Assembly (NCBI GenBank): GCA_004292955.1
Contig: RDXX01000011.1
Coordinates: 1-47,318, forward strand
Direction of reading: 5' to 3'
Length of the DNA stretch: 47,318 bases
DNA from: Oscillatoriales cyanobacterium
GTDB lineage: Bacteria; Cyanobacteriota; Cyanobacteriia; Cyanobacteriales; Microcoleaceae
Below the pieces are notes generated by a model. That model searched no databases. It was given only the letters and a program-made list of their open reading frames with translations, and was not told the DNA's origin. A program made the position numbers and the translations under genes. This document shows positions 1 to 8,109 of the stretch, piece after piece (position 1 is the stretch's first letter; each line of letters opens with the position of its first letter).

Positions 1-58
1 TCGTTTGTTTTACTATTCCATTCTAACAGGCTCAGTAAAATTTACCAAAAAATTAAAG

Positions 59-80
59 CCGTCCTTAAGGACGGGGTTTT
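59..80 (+). terminator. hairpin plus T-run, terminator-like
   Basis: A perfect 16-bp palindrome at 59-74 is followed by GGTTTT. It would suit termination of a plus-strand gene lying to the left of the window. No such gene is visible, so the role is inferred. Confidence 0.4.
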
Positions 81-189
81 AAACCCAATTTTTTGATAAG
101 TACAGCCTGCCTCCAGCGAAGCGATCGCACCTACTCTCAATTCTATTACCTATTGCGGTATATCCACCCACATCTGACAGAGAAGATAT

Positions 190-228
190 TCAAAAAGGGA
201 ACTCAAGATTATTATCCTGAGTTCCCTT
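190..228 (-). terminator. Rho-independent terminator of the phasin-like gene
   Basis: Two 11-bp arms (195-205 and 218-228) are exact reverse complements. Read on the minus strand the hairpin is followed by a run of five T. It lies about 30 bp past the stop codon of the minus-strand gene at 257-640. Confidence 0.75.
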
Positions 229-256
229 CATGCTTTGCTGCGCGAGCTTTTTTCGC

Positions 257-640
257 TTAATCGCGCTTGAGCCGCCGCAATTCGTCTTGTAAATTCTGTA
301 CCTGTTCGCGGAGCTTGTCTACGCCGCCGGTTTCTTTAGTTTCTTTTGTAGAAACTTCTTCTTCCTCAGAAACAATTTCAATCCGCCGAGGTTCAGCGGG
401 TTTTTTGTCCCCAGCAGCTTCTACAGGTGGTTGCTGCTGCTGAGCTTGTTGCACCATATCATCAACAAAGCGACGAGCTTCTTCTGTTGACATCTCACCG
501 CGCTTCACCAATTCATCTGCCAGCTTTTGGGCTTCAGTGCGTAATTCAGTTAACTTGCTGCCAGCTTTTTCACCAGCGTAGGAAGCTAGCCCGACACCAA
601 GGTAAACTGCTTTTTGTAAAATATCTCCGAAACCAGGCAT
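257..640 (-). CDS. Phasin-like small helical protein
   Basis: A 127-aa protein. It starts with a short hydrophobic stretch (LQKAVYLGVGLASYAGEKAG, residues 8-27). A charged helical region follows with the motif VKRGEMSTEEARRFVDDMV, then a Q-rich and acidic linker and a C-terminal coiled coil (about residues 105-127). The central motif is typical of phasin-family / PhaF-like proteins, which coat polyhydroxyalkanoate granules or regulate their formation. That function is known for the family; this copy could equally be a general coiled-coil protein. It is followed by a good terminator and preceded by the SRP RNA on the same strand. Confidence 0.75.
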   Translation of the reverse strand: MPGFGDILQKAVYLGVGLASYAGEKAGSKLTELRTEAQKLADELVKRGEMSTEEARRFVDDMVQQAQQQQPPVEAAGDKKPAEPRRIEIVSEEEEVSTKETKETGGVDKLREQVQNLQDELRRLKRD

Positions 641-660
641 AGGAACTACACCTCATAAAA

Positions 661-757
661 CTGGGTGAACCGGAGACCACGCCTATTACAAGCATCCCGT
701 GTTGCTGCTACCTTCCGGTCCTGACAAGATTTGGGCGTTGGAATCGCGTGGATCCAG
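661..757 (-). ncRNA. ffs: Signal recognition particle RNA, small bacterial (4.5S) type
   Basis: Read on the minus strand this segment contains GTCAGGACCGGAAGGTAGCA followed by GCAACACGGGATG. This is the conserved apical loop and asymmetric bulge of bacterial SRP RNA, which binds Ffh. The two ends (CTGGATCC at 757 and GGTTCACCCAG at 661) can pair to close the rod-shaped hairpin. The length of about 97 nt fits the Alu-less 4.5S class. The RNA would guide membrane and secreted proteins to FtsY/SecY. The exact 5' and 3' ends are estimates from the pairing. Confidence 0.93.
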
Positions 758-783
758 TTCATTTACGAGTATAACACAGTTAT

Positions 784-1050
784 TTATTCTTCAACCACAC
801 ACCAGTGATAAATTTCATAAATAACGCAACCGTTCTTCACCAGCGGGTCTTCAGCGACGATCGCCTTTGCCTCATCCATCGAAGCCGCCTCAAACATCAA
901 CATACCGCCGCCCCGCCTCGCCCAGTAGCCAGTTTTCGCTCGGTGTCCTTTAGAAATCAAATCTCGGACATAAGCTCTGTGAGCTGGCACGTGCTGGTCA
1001 AACACAGGCTTTTCGACAATTCCTTGCTCAATTTTGACAAACCAAGGCAT
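784..1050 (-). CDS. YciI-like family protein
   Basis: An 88-aa protein of the YCII-related ferredoxin-like fold. Typical features are the start MPWFVKIEQG, the central helix with HRAYVRDLISKGH, a GG-rich strand (RRGGGMLMFEAASMDEA), and the DPLVKNGCVIYEIYHW end. The family contains a conserved His-Asp pair in some members, and the biochemical role is mostly unknown. The gene is read towards the SRP RNA and is divergent from the 2H phosphoesterase gene. Confidence 0.85.
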   Translation of the reverse strand: MPWFVKIEQGIVEKPVFDQHVPAHRAYVRDLISKGHRAKTGYWARRGGGMLMFEAASMDEAKAIVAEDPLVKNGCVIYEIYHWCVVEE

Positions 1051-1178
1051 TTTAAATTTTAGATTTTAGATTTGGGATTTTGGATTGTAGATTGGGAATG
1101 GGTGTTTTGGTGCGGGGCATTGAGGAAATACTCGATCGCCCGTACTCGGCCATTCCTTCCTTAATTCGATGCTATCCC

Positions 1179-1733
1179 ATGCACCTGTCAAAACAAAGAT
1201 TTTTTATAGCTTTAGTGGCGCCAGACGATATTCAAGAGCAGATTACCGAGATTAAACTGTATTTTGCCGATCGCTACAACAGCCGTGGTGCTTTGAATTC
1301 GCCACCCCACATCACACTGCAACCTCCCTTTGAACGGCCTGCGGCGGATGTGGCGCAATTAGAGGAAAGTCTCAGGGCCTTTACTGCAAATCGGCTCCCA
1401 ATTCCCGTTACGCTATCCGGTTTTGCCGCTTTCGCACCCCGCGTCATTTATGCGGATGTTGTCAAATCGCCCCAATTGCTGGAGATTCAAACAGATTTGA
1501 TGAGTTATGTCGCGGCAAATTTAGGAATTGTCGATCGCATTTCTCAGACTCGCTCATTTGTACCGCACATGACTGTAGCGTTTCGCGATTTAACTGAGGA
1601 GAATTTTCAAACGGCTTGGCTGGAATTCGCAGCGCGCGAACTCCACTTTCAGTTTACCGCCGCTGCCTTAACCTTACTGCTTCACGACGGCAGCCGCTGG
1701 AACATCAGCCAGCAATTTCCGCTTGGCGCCTAA
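1179..1733 (+). CDS. 2'-5' RNA ligase / 2H phosphoesterase family protein
   Basis: A protein of about 184 aa with the two HxTx motifs that define 2H phosphoesterases: PPHITLQPPF near the N-terminus and PHMTVAF near the C-terminus. The two His and two Thr residues form the active site for cyclic phosphate or 2'-5' linkages in RNA. The open frame extends upstream to 1080, but the first homology-like residues start at MHLSKQRFFIALVAP, so the ATG at 1179 is preferred. No strong Shine-Dalgarno is seen. The physiological substrate of cyanobacterial members is unknown. Confidence 0.85.
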   Translation: MHLSKQRFFIALVAPDDIQEQITEIKLYFADRYNSRGALNSPPHITLQPPFERPAADVAQLEESLRAFTANRLPIPVTLSGFAAFAPRVIYADVVKSPQLLEIQTDLMSYVAANLGIVDRISQTRSFVPHMTVAFRDLTEENFQTAWLEFAARELHFQFTAAALTLLLHDGSRWNISQQFPLGA

Positions 1734-1860
1734 ACTCTCTCTTCTTTCTCTTCCTTCGCGGACTTCGCGTCTTCGCGGTTCGTTTCCCCAAAAAAATCTT
1801 GCTAGCAAATCATCATCAATCAACACTTCGGACACTTTCAGAGGCGACTCGCGGGGGGCG

Positions 1861-1925
1861 AGAAACCGGGTTTCTACGAGTTTTTGGATTTAGTGACGAG
1901 AAATATTCATAGAAACCCGGTTTCT
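1861..1925. repeat. paired AGAAACC-GGTTTCT palindromes
   Basis: Two 15-bp near-palindromes (1861-1875 and 1911-1925) are reverse complements of each other and can form a longer hairpin. The same core, AACCCGGTTTCTG, recurs at about 6949. It is a short intergenic repeat family of this genome. Confidence 0.7.
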
Positions 1926-1960
1926 GAGGTTGCAAGTGCATCCACTACAAACCTATAGCC

Positions 1961-2063
1961 CAATACGGTTGACTTAAGATGGTCATTGCGAGGAACGAAG
2001 CAATCGCAGTATATATTTTTCATAGCGATTTACCCCCAGGGCGGTCTTAAGTAAACGGTATTG
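1961..2063. mobile_element. 103-bp MITE-like element with ~23-bp terminal inverted repeats
   Basis: The left end CAATACGGTTGACTTAAGA matches the reverse complement of the right end (CAATACCGTTTACTTAAGAC) with few differences. The interior has no coding frame and carries a small CATTGCGAGGAACGAAG motif. Related copies lie at 44141-44250 and, as a half-copy, at 44327-44420. The rest of the 1734-2395 gap holds this element, the palindromes before it, and the repeat arm after it. Confidence 0.7.
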
Positions 2064-2080
2064 ACCTATATTTCGAGTTC

Positions 2081-2163
2081 CCATAGGAGGTACTCATGGC
2101 CTGCGTGGCCTGCGTGGCCTCCGTGGGCATAGTGCATATCTCACCATGCTTGAGAACCGCTAT
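2081..2163 (+). repeat. left arm of an inverted repeat around the hydroxylase gene
   Basis: From CCATAGGAGGTACTCATGGC to TTGAGAACCGCTAT. The reverse complement of 3561-3627 begins and ends with the same sequence; the left arm carries about 16 extra bases in a GGCCTGCGT run. Confidence 0.75.
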
Positions 2164-2395
2164 ATCAAATTCTGCCAATCCCGTTTCAATCGCGCTATCA
2201 ATTGCGAACGGCAGTACGTATTAGAAGTATATTTGAAGGTGTGGGTTCTCAATCATGAGGTAGTTGATGTATCAGAATTCTTCAAAAACTTCCCGATCGC
2301 TAGCGCAATCATCTCTTTGTCTTCGAGATCCCGAACCGATCAAAGCTTAAGGAAAGCTTTGGATCGGCGATCGCCCTACCAGAACGAGTCGAGGT

Positions 2396-3325
2396 TCAAT
2401 TCCCACCATCAATGCCCTTATAGGACGGCTTGAGGAGGCTCTTTTCCAGAGAAGCCACCGGGAACATAATTCCGGGCTTTTTTGTGGGATGGTTTAGCGT
2501 ATTGAATACCCTGTCCCAAAATCCTTGAATGCCGTAGTTTCCCTTAAACCGAGAGTGGTGGAGATCGTGAAAATCCGAGGAAATGAAAAATATTGACAGA
2601 GAACTGTGACCTTCTAGGTTGTAAGCATTCCCGATAATAGTCCAGGCGCACAATTGAGCAATATCGTATCCGAATACAAAAACAGGCAAAACGTCTGCAA
2701 CGGTGACGATAGCATATTCAAGCAGGCTTTTATGACCGGCAACAAAACTCGATGAATCCAGGAAGTCGTGATGTTTGAGATGTATTTCCTGAAAGAACTT
2801 TTTGTGAAAGAGCCAATGGGTAACGTAAAAGCAGAAATCCGCCGCAATTATTCTCATCAAGAACCATTCAAGATTTAAGAGCCAGCTATTTCCTCGATGA
2901 ACTTCGGGAGCTAGGTACAGGATAATCGCTGCTGCTGCTAAACTTTTAATTTCTCCGGCCAGGATTCCTCGAACAGTAAATGCAGGGAACGGTTGTTCTT
3001 TCACTTTCTTGACTCTGACATTGAATCTTTGCCACCAAGTCTCGTTGGTTTTAAGAACTTTTTCAATAACAATACCGATGCTGTAGAATGAAACCGACCC
3101 AACCAACCAGTACAGTAAAACCTCGGCGGTAAAGTCGAGATGGATTTTGTTCGAGAGCCAATAAATTAACTGCTGGAGCAGGGTACAAGCAATAGCAACT
3201 TTGATGAAAAACTCTATTTCAAAAAACAAATTAAATAGTTTTACTATTACTTTATCCTTGAAAAGTACAGTTTTTTCAGGGCAATCATTGAGTGGGTTCG
3301 GGGGCTGAGATCCGGGACTAAGCAT
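2396..3325 (-). CDS. Fatty acid hydroxylase / sterol desaturase superfamily membrane protein
   Basis: A 309-aa protein with several membrane segments (about residues 40-57, 68-88 and 125-140, and one near 205-220). Its di-iron histidine boxes are HWLFH, HLKHH and DFHDLHHSRF, as in the fatty acid hydroxylase superfamily. The family inserts hydroxyl groups or double bonds into lipids, sterols or carotenoids using oxygen; the substrate here cannot be told from sequence. The ATG at 3325 is the only convincing start. The gene stands alone between two copies of an inverted repeat (2081-2163 and 3561-3627), which makes it a candidate mobile or recombining unit. Confidence 0.85.
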   Translation of the reverse strand: MLSPGSQPPNPLNDCPEKTVLFKDKVIVKLFNLFFEIEFFIKVAIACTLLQQLIYWLSNKIHLDFTAEVLLYWLVGSVSFYSIGIVIEKVLKTNETWWQRFNVRVKKVKEQPFPAFTVRGILAGEIKSLAAAAIILYLAPEVHRGNSWLLNLEWFLMRIIAADFCFYVTHWLFHKKFFQEIHLKHHDFLDSSSFVAGHKSLLEYAIVTVADVLPVFVFGYDIAQLCAWTIIGNAYNLEGHSSLSIFFISSDFHDLHHSRFKGNYGIQGFWDRVFNTLNHPTKKPGIMFPVASLEKSLLKPSYKGIDGGN

Positions 3326-3560
3326 TGTTTTTTTTCACGTTTAGTTATCTGGGTAGAAGGAAATACAGTGGCTATCGGTTTGGCAAGGTAGGTGGTGAAA
3401 GCTAAAAAGCTTGACAGTCAAATGATTCAGTGTGCCTCACCTGGTAAGAAATGCAGCAGCGCAACTTTGCTCTTCCGAAGGGAGTAAGCTGTTTTACCCT
3501 TGATTAGGGTATAATAAAAGGTTAACTCAGTCAATCACTACAGCATTTCAGCATAAGATT

Positions 3561-3627
3561 ATAGCGGTTCTCAAGCGTGGTGAGGTATGCCCGCAGAGAC
3601 CGCGGAGGCCATGAGTACCTCCTATGG
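3561..3627 (-). repeat. right arm of the inverted repeat around the hydroxylase gene
   Basis: Reverse complement of the arm at 2081-2163, with identical outer ends and internal differences. It lies in the 343-bp gap between the hydroxylase and comF. Nothing else is recognised in that gap. Confidence 0.75.
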
Positions 3628-3667
3628 AAGCTGGAAAGGCTATATTTAAAATTGAAAGTAAAACAGC

Positions 3668-4354
3668 TTAGCGATCGCGCCGAGGGGGACTGGCAAGTGC
3701 CACAGTTCCATAAACCGCAATTCCCGACTCTTTCAATGTTTTAATTGCCGACTTGACAGTAGTACCGCTAGTGTAAATATCATCAACCAACAAAACTGGA
3801 TTGCGCGGGAGACGGCGCCGAAAATCTTTCCCCAAAATTAAAGCATCTTTCATTTCCGCTTGCCGCTGCTGTGCTGTCAGAGCGAATAAAGCCTGAGTAT
3901 TTTTCACCCGCTCCAAACCGTGCCGCTGCAAAGGCAAACCAGTCAGCTCGCAAAAACTTTCCGCCAAAAGTTCCGCCTGATTGAAACCCCGTTCCTTGAC
4001 CTTTGATTTGTGCATGGGAATCGGTACAACTGTTAAATTGTCAATAGCTAATTCGGGAAAACTCAGCCAAGATTCTGCCAGCCAGCCACCGAGAGGTTTT
4101 GCTAATTGTGGATTTCCTTCATATTTTAAAGCTGCGATCGCCCGTTTGAGAGTCCCGCCGTACTCCCCCCACACAAAAACACGCTGTTGGGAGGCCCAAA
4201 ATCGACCGGGATCGGGTAGCTGACATTGCTGAAGTTGCTTGTAGCAGTACCCACAAAACTCCTCGGTAGCCGATCGCTGACAAAGAGGACAGTTAGACTT
4301 AAGAAATAGATTGAGAAAAGATTTGACTAATCCCGTCCAATTTCGCTCGTTCAT
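3668..4354 (-). CDS. comF: ComF-family phosphoribosyltransferase-like protein
   Basis: A 228-aa protein. An N-terminal zinc-ribbon-like region (CPLCQRSATEEFCGYC, residues 20-35) precedes a type I phosphoribosyltransferase domain with the PRPP loop VLLVDDIYTSGTT near residue 185. This layout is the hallmark of ComF/ComFC, needed for natural DNA uptake in competent bacteria. In cyanobacteria it is found with type-IV-pilus-based competence. The gene is divergent from the PEP-synthase-like gene, with 73 bp between the starts. Confidence 0.9.
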   Translation of the reverse strand: MNERNWTGLVKSFLNLFLKSNCPLCQRSATEEFCGYCYKQLQQCQLPDPGRFWASQQRVFVWGEYGGTLKRAIAALKYEGNPQLAKPLGGWLAESWLSFPELAIDNLTVVPIPMHKSKVKERGFNQAELLAESFCELTGLPLQRHGLERVKNTQALFALTAQQRQAEMKDALILGKDFRRRLPRNPVLLVDDIYTSGTTVKSAIKTLKESGIAVYGTVALASPPRRDR

Positions 4355-4427
4355 CGTAAAATTGTGGTATGTGATTAATGGGAAAAACTATCAAAATTAA
4401 ATCAGTTTCCAAGGACAGGCTCCCAGC

Positions 4428-6872
4428 GTGACAAATCTCTACTGGCTAGACAAAATTCAACCTTCAGACCGAGATGCAGTGGGAGAAAAAGCATTTTACT
4501 TAAGCTGTTTACTCGCCCAAAATCATCCCGCTGTACCGGGTTTTGTCGTGCCGACTACAACATTTTCGCAGTTTTTAGAGTCGATCGACTGGCTAGAACC
4601 GCTGTTGGCTGACTGGCCCCACTCTTCGCTACACTTGAATGTCGATGAACCCAGACAACTGCAATCGATCGCTCGCAGCATCCGCCACCAAATCCTCACC
4701 GCCAAACTGCCAGATGCACTACTCTCCACCCTAGAGTCTGCTGTTTGTCAGCTCAACTCCCAAGCCTTAATTTTTCGCCCTTCCCTGACTTCCTGGAACC
4801 CGAAAACAACCGGAATCCTGGAATCTCACGCAGTAAGTGCCGAACCAGAAGCCATTGAAGCCGGACTCAAACGCGCTTGGGCAGAATTGTTCAGAGCCAG
4901 AAGTCTATTTTACTGGCAGCGGTGCGGCATGAAGATACAGCAAATCAATCCCGTAGTTTTGGTGCAGCCCCTCGCCCCAGCCATCGCTGCGGGCGAGGTG
5001 AAAATTAACGCGGGTGCAGCCTGGGAAATTCAAGCCACCAGCGGTTTGGGACTGTCCCTCGCTCGGGGAGAAACCATCCCCGATTACTATCAAGTCCAGC
5101 CCGAAACAGGGACGGTTAACTTCCAGCGGCTCGGTTACAAAACATTAGCATACAATCTCAAAACCGGGGAGGGAAAGCCGAAAAAAAAACCGCAGAGCGG
5201 AAATTGGGAAAGCCGAAACATTACCAATTCTGCATTGTTAATTCCCGATTTTGCTGGCAGTTGCGTAGAACTTTTGACGCTGGGAGAGAAATGGCAAAGT
5301 GAATACGTTTTAGAGGAATCGCAATTGCAAAAACTCATTGAATTGAGCAAAAAAGTAATCGCCGAATTTGACTGTAATGTAATCTTGGAGTGGACGCTAA
5401 ACCAGACAACAAACAGTAGCGATCCGCAGTTTTATTTTACTCAAATGCGTCTTTTTAAACGGGAACAAGTGGCGCCCTCCCGGGAAAAAGCGATCGCCCA
5501 AACGCGAACTCCTGCTATCCTCAAGGGTTTGGGTGCCGCCTCAGGAAAAGCCGAAGCAATTGCCCAAGTTATGACTAATTCCCACCCAGAAAACGCGGAC
5601 TTCTTAGCCGGAGGAATTTTGGTAGCCCGCACAATCGATCCGAATTGGCTGCCTTGGTTGAAAGTTGCTGCTGGGATAGTTGCCGAACAAGGAGGGATGA
5701 CAGGCCACGGCGCCATTTTAGCGAGAGAATTGGGAATTCCTGCGGTTGTGGGAGTTGTCGGGGCGACTCGCGCGATCGCCTCGGGGGATTCGGTATTGGT
5801 AGATGGCGATAGCGGAGAAGTTTTTGCCCTCGCTCCACATCCGGCGATCGACACAGCAGACAGCAACCCGCTTCAGGAAACGCCAAATAATGCGGATACA
5901 TACAGTACAGCAGCAAAAATGTCAATAGCTAATTATCAATCTTCAACATCAGAGCGATCGTCCAATCCCGCATCTAAACCTCGACGGGCAGAATCTCCCG
6001 AATCAGTTTGGGGCGCGCCAACGGCAACTCAACTGCTGGTTAATGTCAGCCAAACAAGTTCGATCGATCGCCTCAGAAATCTGCCCATCGACGGCATCGG
6101 ATTATTGCGATCGGAATTGATGGCATTGGAAGCTTTGGACTGTCAAAACCCCAAAATTTGGCTGCAAGATGGTCGCCAATCGGAATTTGTCGATCGCATG
6201 GCAGATTGCCTCAGCTTATTTGCAGCAGCGGTAGCACCGCGACCTATATTTTATCGATCTCTCGACTTGCGCGACTCAGGATCTCATGGCAGTTTCAGCA
6301 ATACCTTTGAACCGGAGTTATTTGATTGGGAGTTGTCCGTACTTCAAAAAGTCTGTGAGTCAGGTCATACAAATGTCAATTTAATTTTGCCTTTCATGCG
6401 CTCTGTAGACGAGTTTGTCTACTGCCGCCAGCGCTTAGAAACTATTTGGAAAAATCGACCAGACCAGTTTCAAATATGGATTATGGCGGAAGTTCCTTCG
6501 GTATTATTTTTATTGCCAGATTACGTAAAAGCAGGAGTTCAAGGAATTTCCATCGGCACCAACGATTTAACTCAGTTTCTGTTAGGCATTCACCGCAACT
6601 CCCAACAGGTAGCAGGTGGTTTCAACGGACGCGATCGAGCAGTGATGAGGGCGATCGAGCAATTAATCCGACAAGCCAGGGCTGCGGGGATTCCTTGTTC
6701 TATCTGTGGCGATGCTCCAGCTTTGTATCCCGAGATAGTTGAATCCTTGGTGCGGTGGGGGATTTCGTCTATTTCGGTGAATGTCGATACTACAGAACAG
6801 ACTTACAGGGCGATCGCCCGCGCCGAACAGCGCCTGTTGCTAGATGCCGCGCGCGCGATCGTTAAAAATTAA
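4428..6872 (+). CDS. Phosphoenolpyruvate synthase-like, PEP-utilising enzyme
   Basis: An 814-aa protein with three parts. First is an N-terminal ATP-grasp-like region of the PEP synthase / pyruvate phosphate dikinase type (VGEKAFYLSCLL). A central swivelling domain carries the phospho-histidine loop GGMTGHGAILARELGIPAVV. The C-terminal TIM barrel has GIGLLRSEL, PFMRSVDEF, ISIGTNDLTQ and the catalytic-cysteine loop SICGDAPA. The family interconverts pyruvate and PEP. A low-complexity linker of about 50 residues joins the second and third domains. The start is GTG at 4428, with AAGGACAG about 8 bp upstream. Whether it acts on pyruvate itself is not settled by sequence. Confidence 0.85.
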   Translation: MTNLYWLDKIQPSDRDAVGEKAFYLSCLLAQNHPAVPGFVVPTTTFSQFLESIDWLEPLLADWPHSSLHLNVDEPRQLQSIARSIRHQILTAKLPDALLSTLESAVCQLNSQALIFRPSLTSWNPKTTGILESHAVSAEPEAIEAGLKRAWAELFRARSLFYWQRCGMKIQQINPVVLVQPLAPAIAAGEVKINAGAAWEIQATSGLGLSLARGETIPDYYQVQPETGTVNFQRLGYKTLAYNLKTGEGKPKKKPQSGNWESRNITNSALLIPDFAGSCVELLTLGEKWQSEYVLEESQLQKLIELSKKVIAEFDCNVILEWTLNQTTNSSDPQFYFTQMRLFKREQVAPSREKAIAQTRTPAILKGLGAASGKAEAIAQVMTNSHPENADFLAGGILVARTIDPNWLPWLKVAAGIVAEQGGMTGHGAILARELGIPAVVGVVGATRAIASGDSVLVDGDSGEVFALAPHPAIDTADSNPLQETPNNADTYSTAAKMSIANYQSSTSERSSNPASKPRRAESPESVWGAPTATQLLVNVSQTSSIDRLRNLPIDGIGLLRSELMALEALDCQNPKIWLQDGRQSEFVDRMADCLSLFAAAVAPRPIFYRSLDLRDSGSHGSFSNTFEPELFDWELSVLQKVCESGHTNVNLILPFMRSVDEFVYCRQRLETIWKNRPDQFQIWIMAEVPSVLFLLPDYVKAGVQGISIGTNDLTQFLLGIHRNSQQVAGGFNGRDRAVMRAIEQLIRQARAAGIPCSICGDAPALYPEIVESLVRWGISSISVNVDTTEQTYRAIARAEQRLLLDAARAIVKN

Positions 6873-7086
6873 CCAGCATCCCGCCAGCCCAGCACAAAAA
6901 TTATTATTGCGATGCAAACAGCAACAATATTTAACCATGATTACAAAAACCCGGTTTCTGCATAGATATATTGCCTTCCATCCTTGAGTGGTTCAGTGAT
7001 ACCGCATTTGGAAACCTAAATCCTCAATTAAAAACATCAGATTTTCAAGCTAGCATAGAAATATCACCGACACTTTAACCGGAGGT

Positions 7087-7535
7087 AGAAACAGTCAGTA
7101 ACCCAGCCCTAAAGGGACTGAGCTTGCAAGAGCGATCGAGTAAGCTATGCTGACCAGCCTAAGTCTTAACTGACTACGTTATTTGAGTCACGACACCCTG
7201 TGGATACGAAGCTAGTCCCCTGCTCTGTCGCTGAAGGTTAAACAGTCTTAGGGTCACTGAGGCAGTGCTTTCAGCCTAACAAGCTCTTATAACATTGACC
7301 GACAAGCTAACATTACCCCGAAAGGGAGGCTCGACAAGAGCAAAAATTATGCGATCGCGAGTTGCAAGGTTTGAGGCGGTAACTGTCCTGCCCTTAAGTA
7401 CATTACAAAAGTACACCAAATCAAGCAACTCCAAGGCGGTAATGCATAAATGGATAGAGAAAGATTCAAGGCGGTTGAAACCGCCCGTGTTGTTTTCCTC
7501 TCAGGTCTTTCATACGCTGAGCTTCCCACTTACCG
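7087..7535 (+). mobile_element. Solo HEARO / IscB-type insertion element without nuclease ORF
   Basis: The segment begins with an IscB omega-RNA-like scaffold. It continues through about 150 bp with no recognisable HNH/RuvC protein, and ends in two small hairpins (GGCGGTTGAAACCGCC near 7471, then CTCAG...GCTGAG near 7501) followed by TTCCCACTTACC, resembling an IS200/IS605-type right end. IscB elements of this class often persist as RNA-only solo copies. The boundaries are estimates. An ORF of 112 codons overlaps the segment but shows no IscB similarity. This element fills most of the 6873-7544 gap. Confidence 0.55.
7095..7335 (+). ncRNA. HEARO RNA (IscB omega-RNA-like)
   Basis: Strings characteristic of HEARO RNAs occur in order: CGACACCCTGTGGATACGAA, GCTAGTCCCC (the CACCCUG/CAGUCCCC pseudoknot region of IscB omega-RNAs), CTGAAGGTTAAACAGTC, and GAGGCAGTGCTTTCAGCC. 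A short hairpin CCCCGAAAGGGAGG at the 3' end sits where an IscB start would normally follow. The guide would be read from host DNA at the 5' side (about 7080-7095). The identification is from memory of the motif order; a covariance-model search would settle it. Confidence 0.6.
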
Positions 7536-7544
7536 AGCTTTTTT

Positions 7545-7991
7545 GTGAAATCAAAAATTATTGCAACCGCAGCAATACTTGCTGCCCTCGGCTGTCTGCA
7601 TCCCCATCCAGCATTATCTCAACCTGCAACTGACGGCGGTACAAAACCAGGATTTTGGCAACCTCAAGCACAGGTTGACTATACTCGCAACATTACCCTG
7701 AGACTGTTAAATGAAACCGGATTAAACCTAGAATACGGTCAATCAGGTGTCGGCTTGTCATCCTTGCCAGTTGGAGCTAGCAAAAATATCATGGTTCGCG
7801 TCAGCAACCGCACCGGAGACATTGCCAATATTCCGATTAATGTCAAAGGAGGAACCACAACTTTGAAATACGACTATAACGTTGATGCCAAGGAAAACAT
7901 TGTGACGGTTCGCATCACCACATCAGACGGCCGCACTAGGCAAGATCGGTCAGTTTATATTGATGAAAAAGGGCGAATTTACTCTTTTTAA
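7545..7991 (+). CDS. Secreted protein of unknown function
   Basis: A 148-aa protein. Residues 1-25 form a signal peptide (KIIATAAILAALGC, then AxA-type LSQ) and the rest is a beta-rich mature domain with LLNETGLNLEYG and KGGTTTLKYDYN. No known domain is recognised. The start is GTG at 7545 in a T-rich context with no Shine-Dalgarno, only about 10 bp past the end of the HEARO element. A strong GGAGGT stands at 7081-7086 on the far side of that element, so the original leader seems to have been displaced by the insertion. Confidence 0.75.
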   Translation: MKSKIIATAAILAALGCLHPHPALSQPATDGGTKPGFWQPQAQVDYTRNITLRLLNETGLNLEYGQSGVGLSSLPVGASKNIMVRVSNRTGDIANIPINVKGGTTTLKYDYNVDAKENIVTVRITTSDGRTRQDRSVYIDEKGRIYSF

Positions 7992-8024
7992 AGAACGAAA
8001 ATTTAATAACTTACACTCTTGAAA

Positions 8025-8079
8025 GTGGGATGGGGCAGAAGAGCCCGTTCTTTCTGGACGGGCGGGACGCCCATCCCAC
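8025..8079. repeat. imperfect copy of the GTGGGATGGGC hairpin family
   Basis: The ends GTGGGATGGG and CCCATCCCAC pair around a GC-rich middle. A perfect copy is at 31942-31998. It lies between two convergent genes and could act as a bidirectional terminator. Confidence 0.6.
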
Positions 8080-8109
8080 AAACTTGTGGAAGTTATTTAA
8101 TTTTCATTC

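Noticed and set aside
7295..7633. 112-codon ORF over the HEARO element and the next gene
   Set aside because: No IscB or other family similarity; it overlaps the signal peptide gene in another frame and has repeat-like composition.
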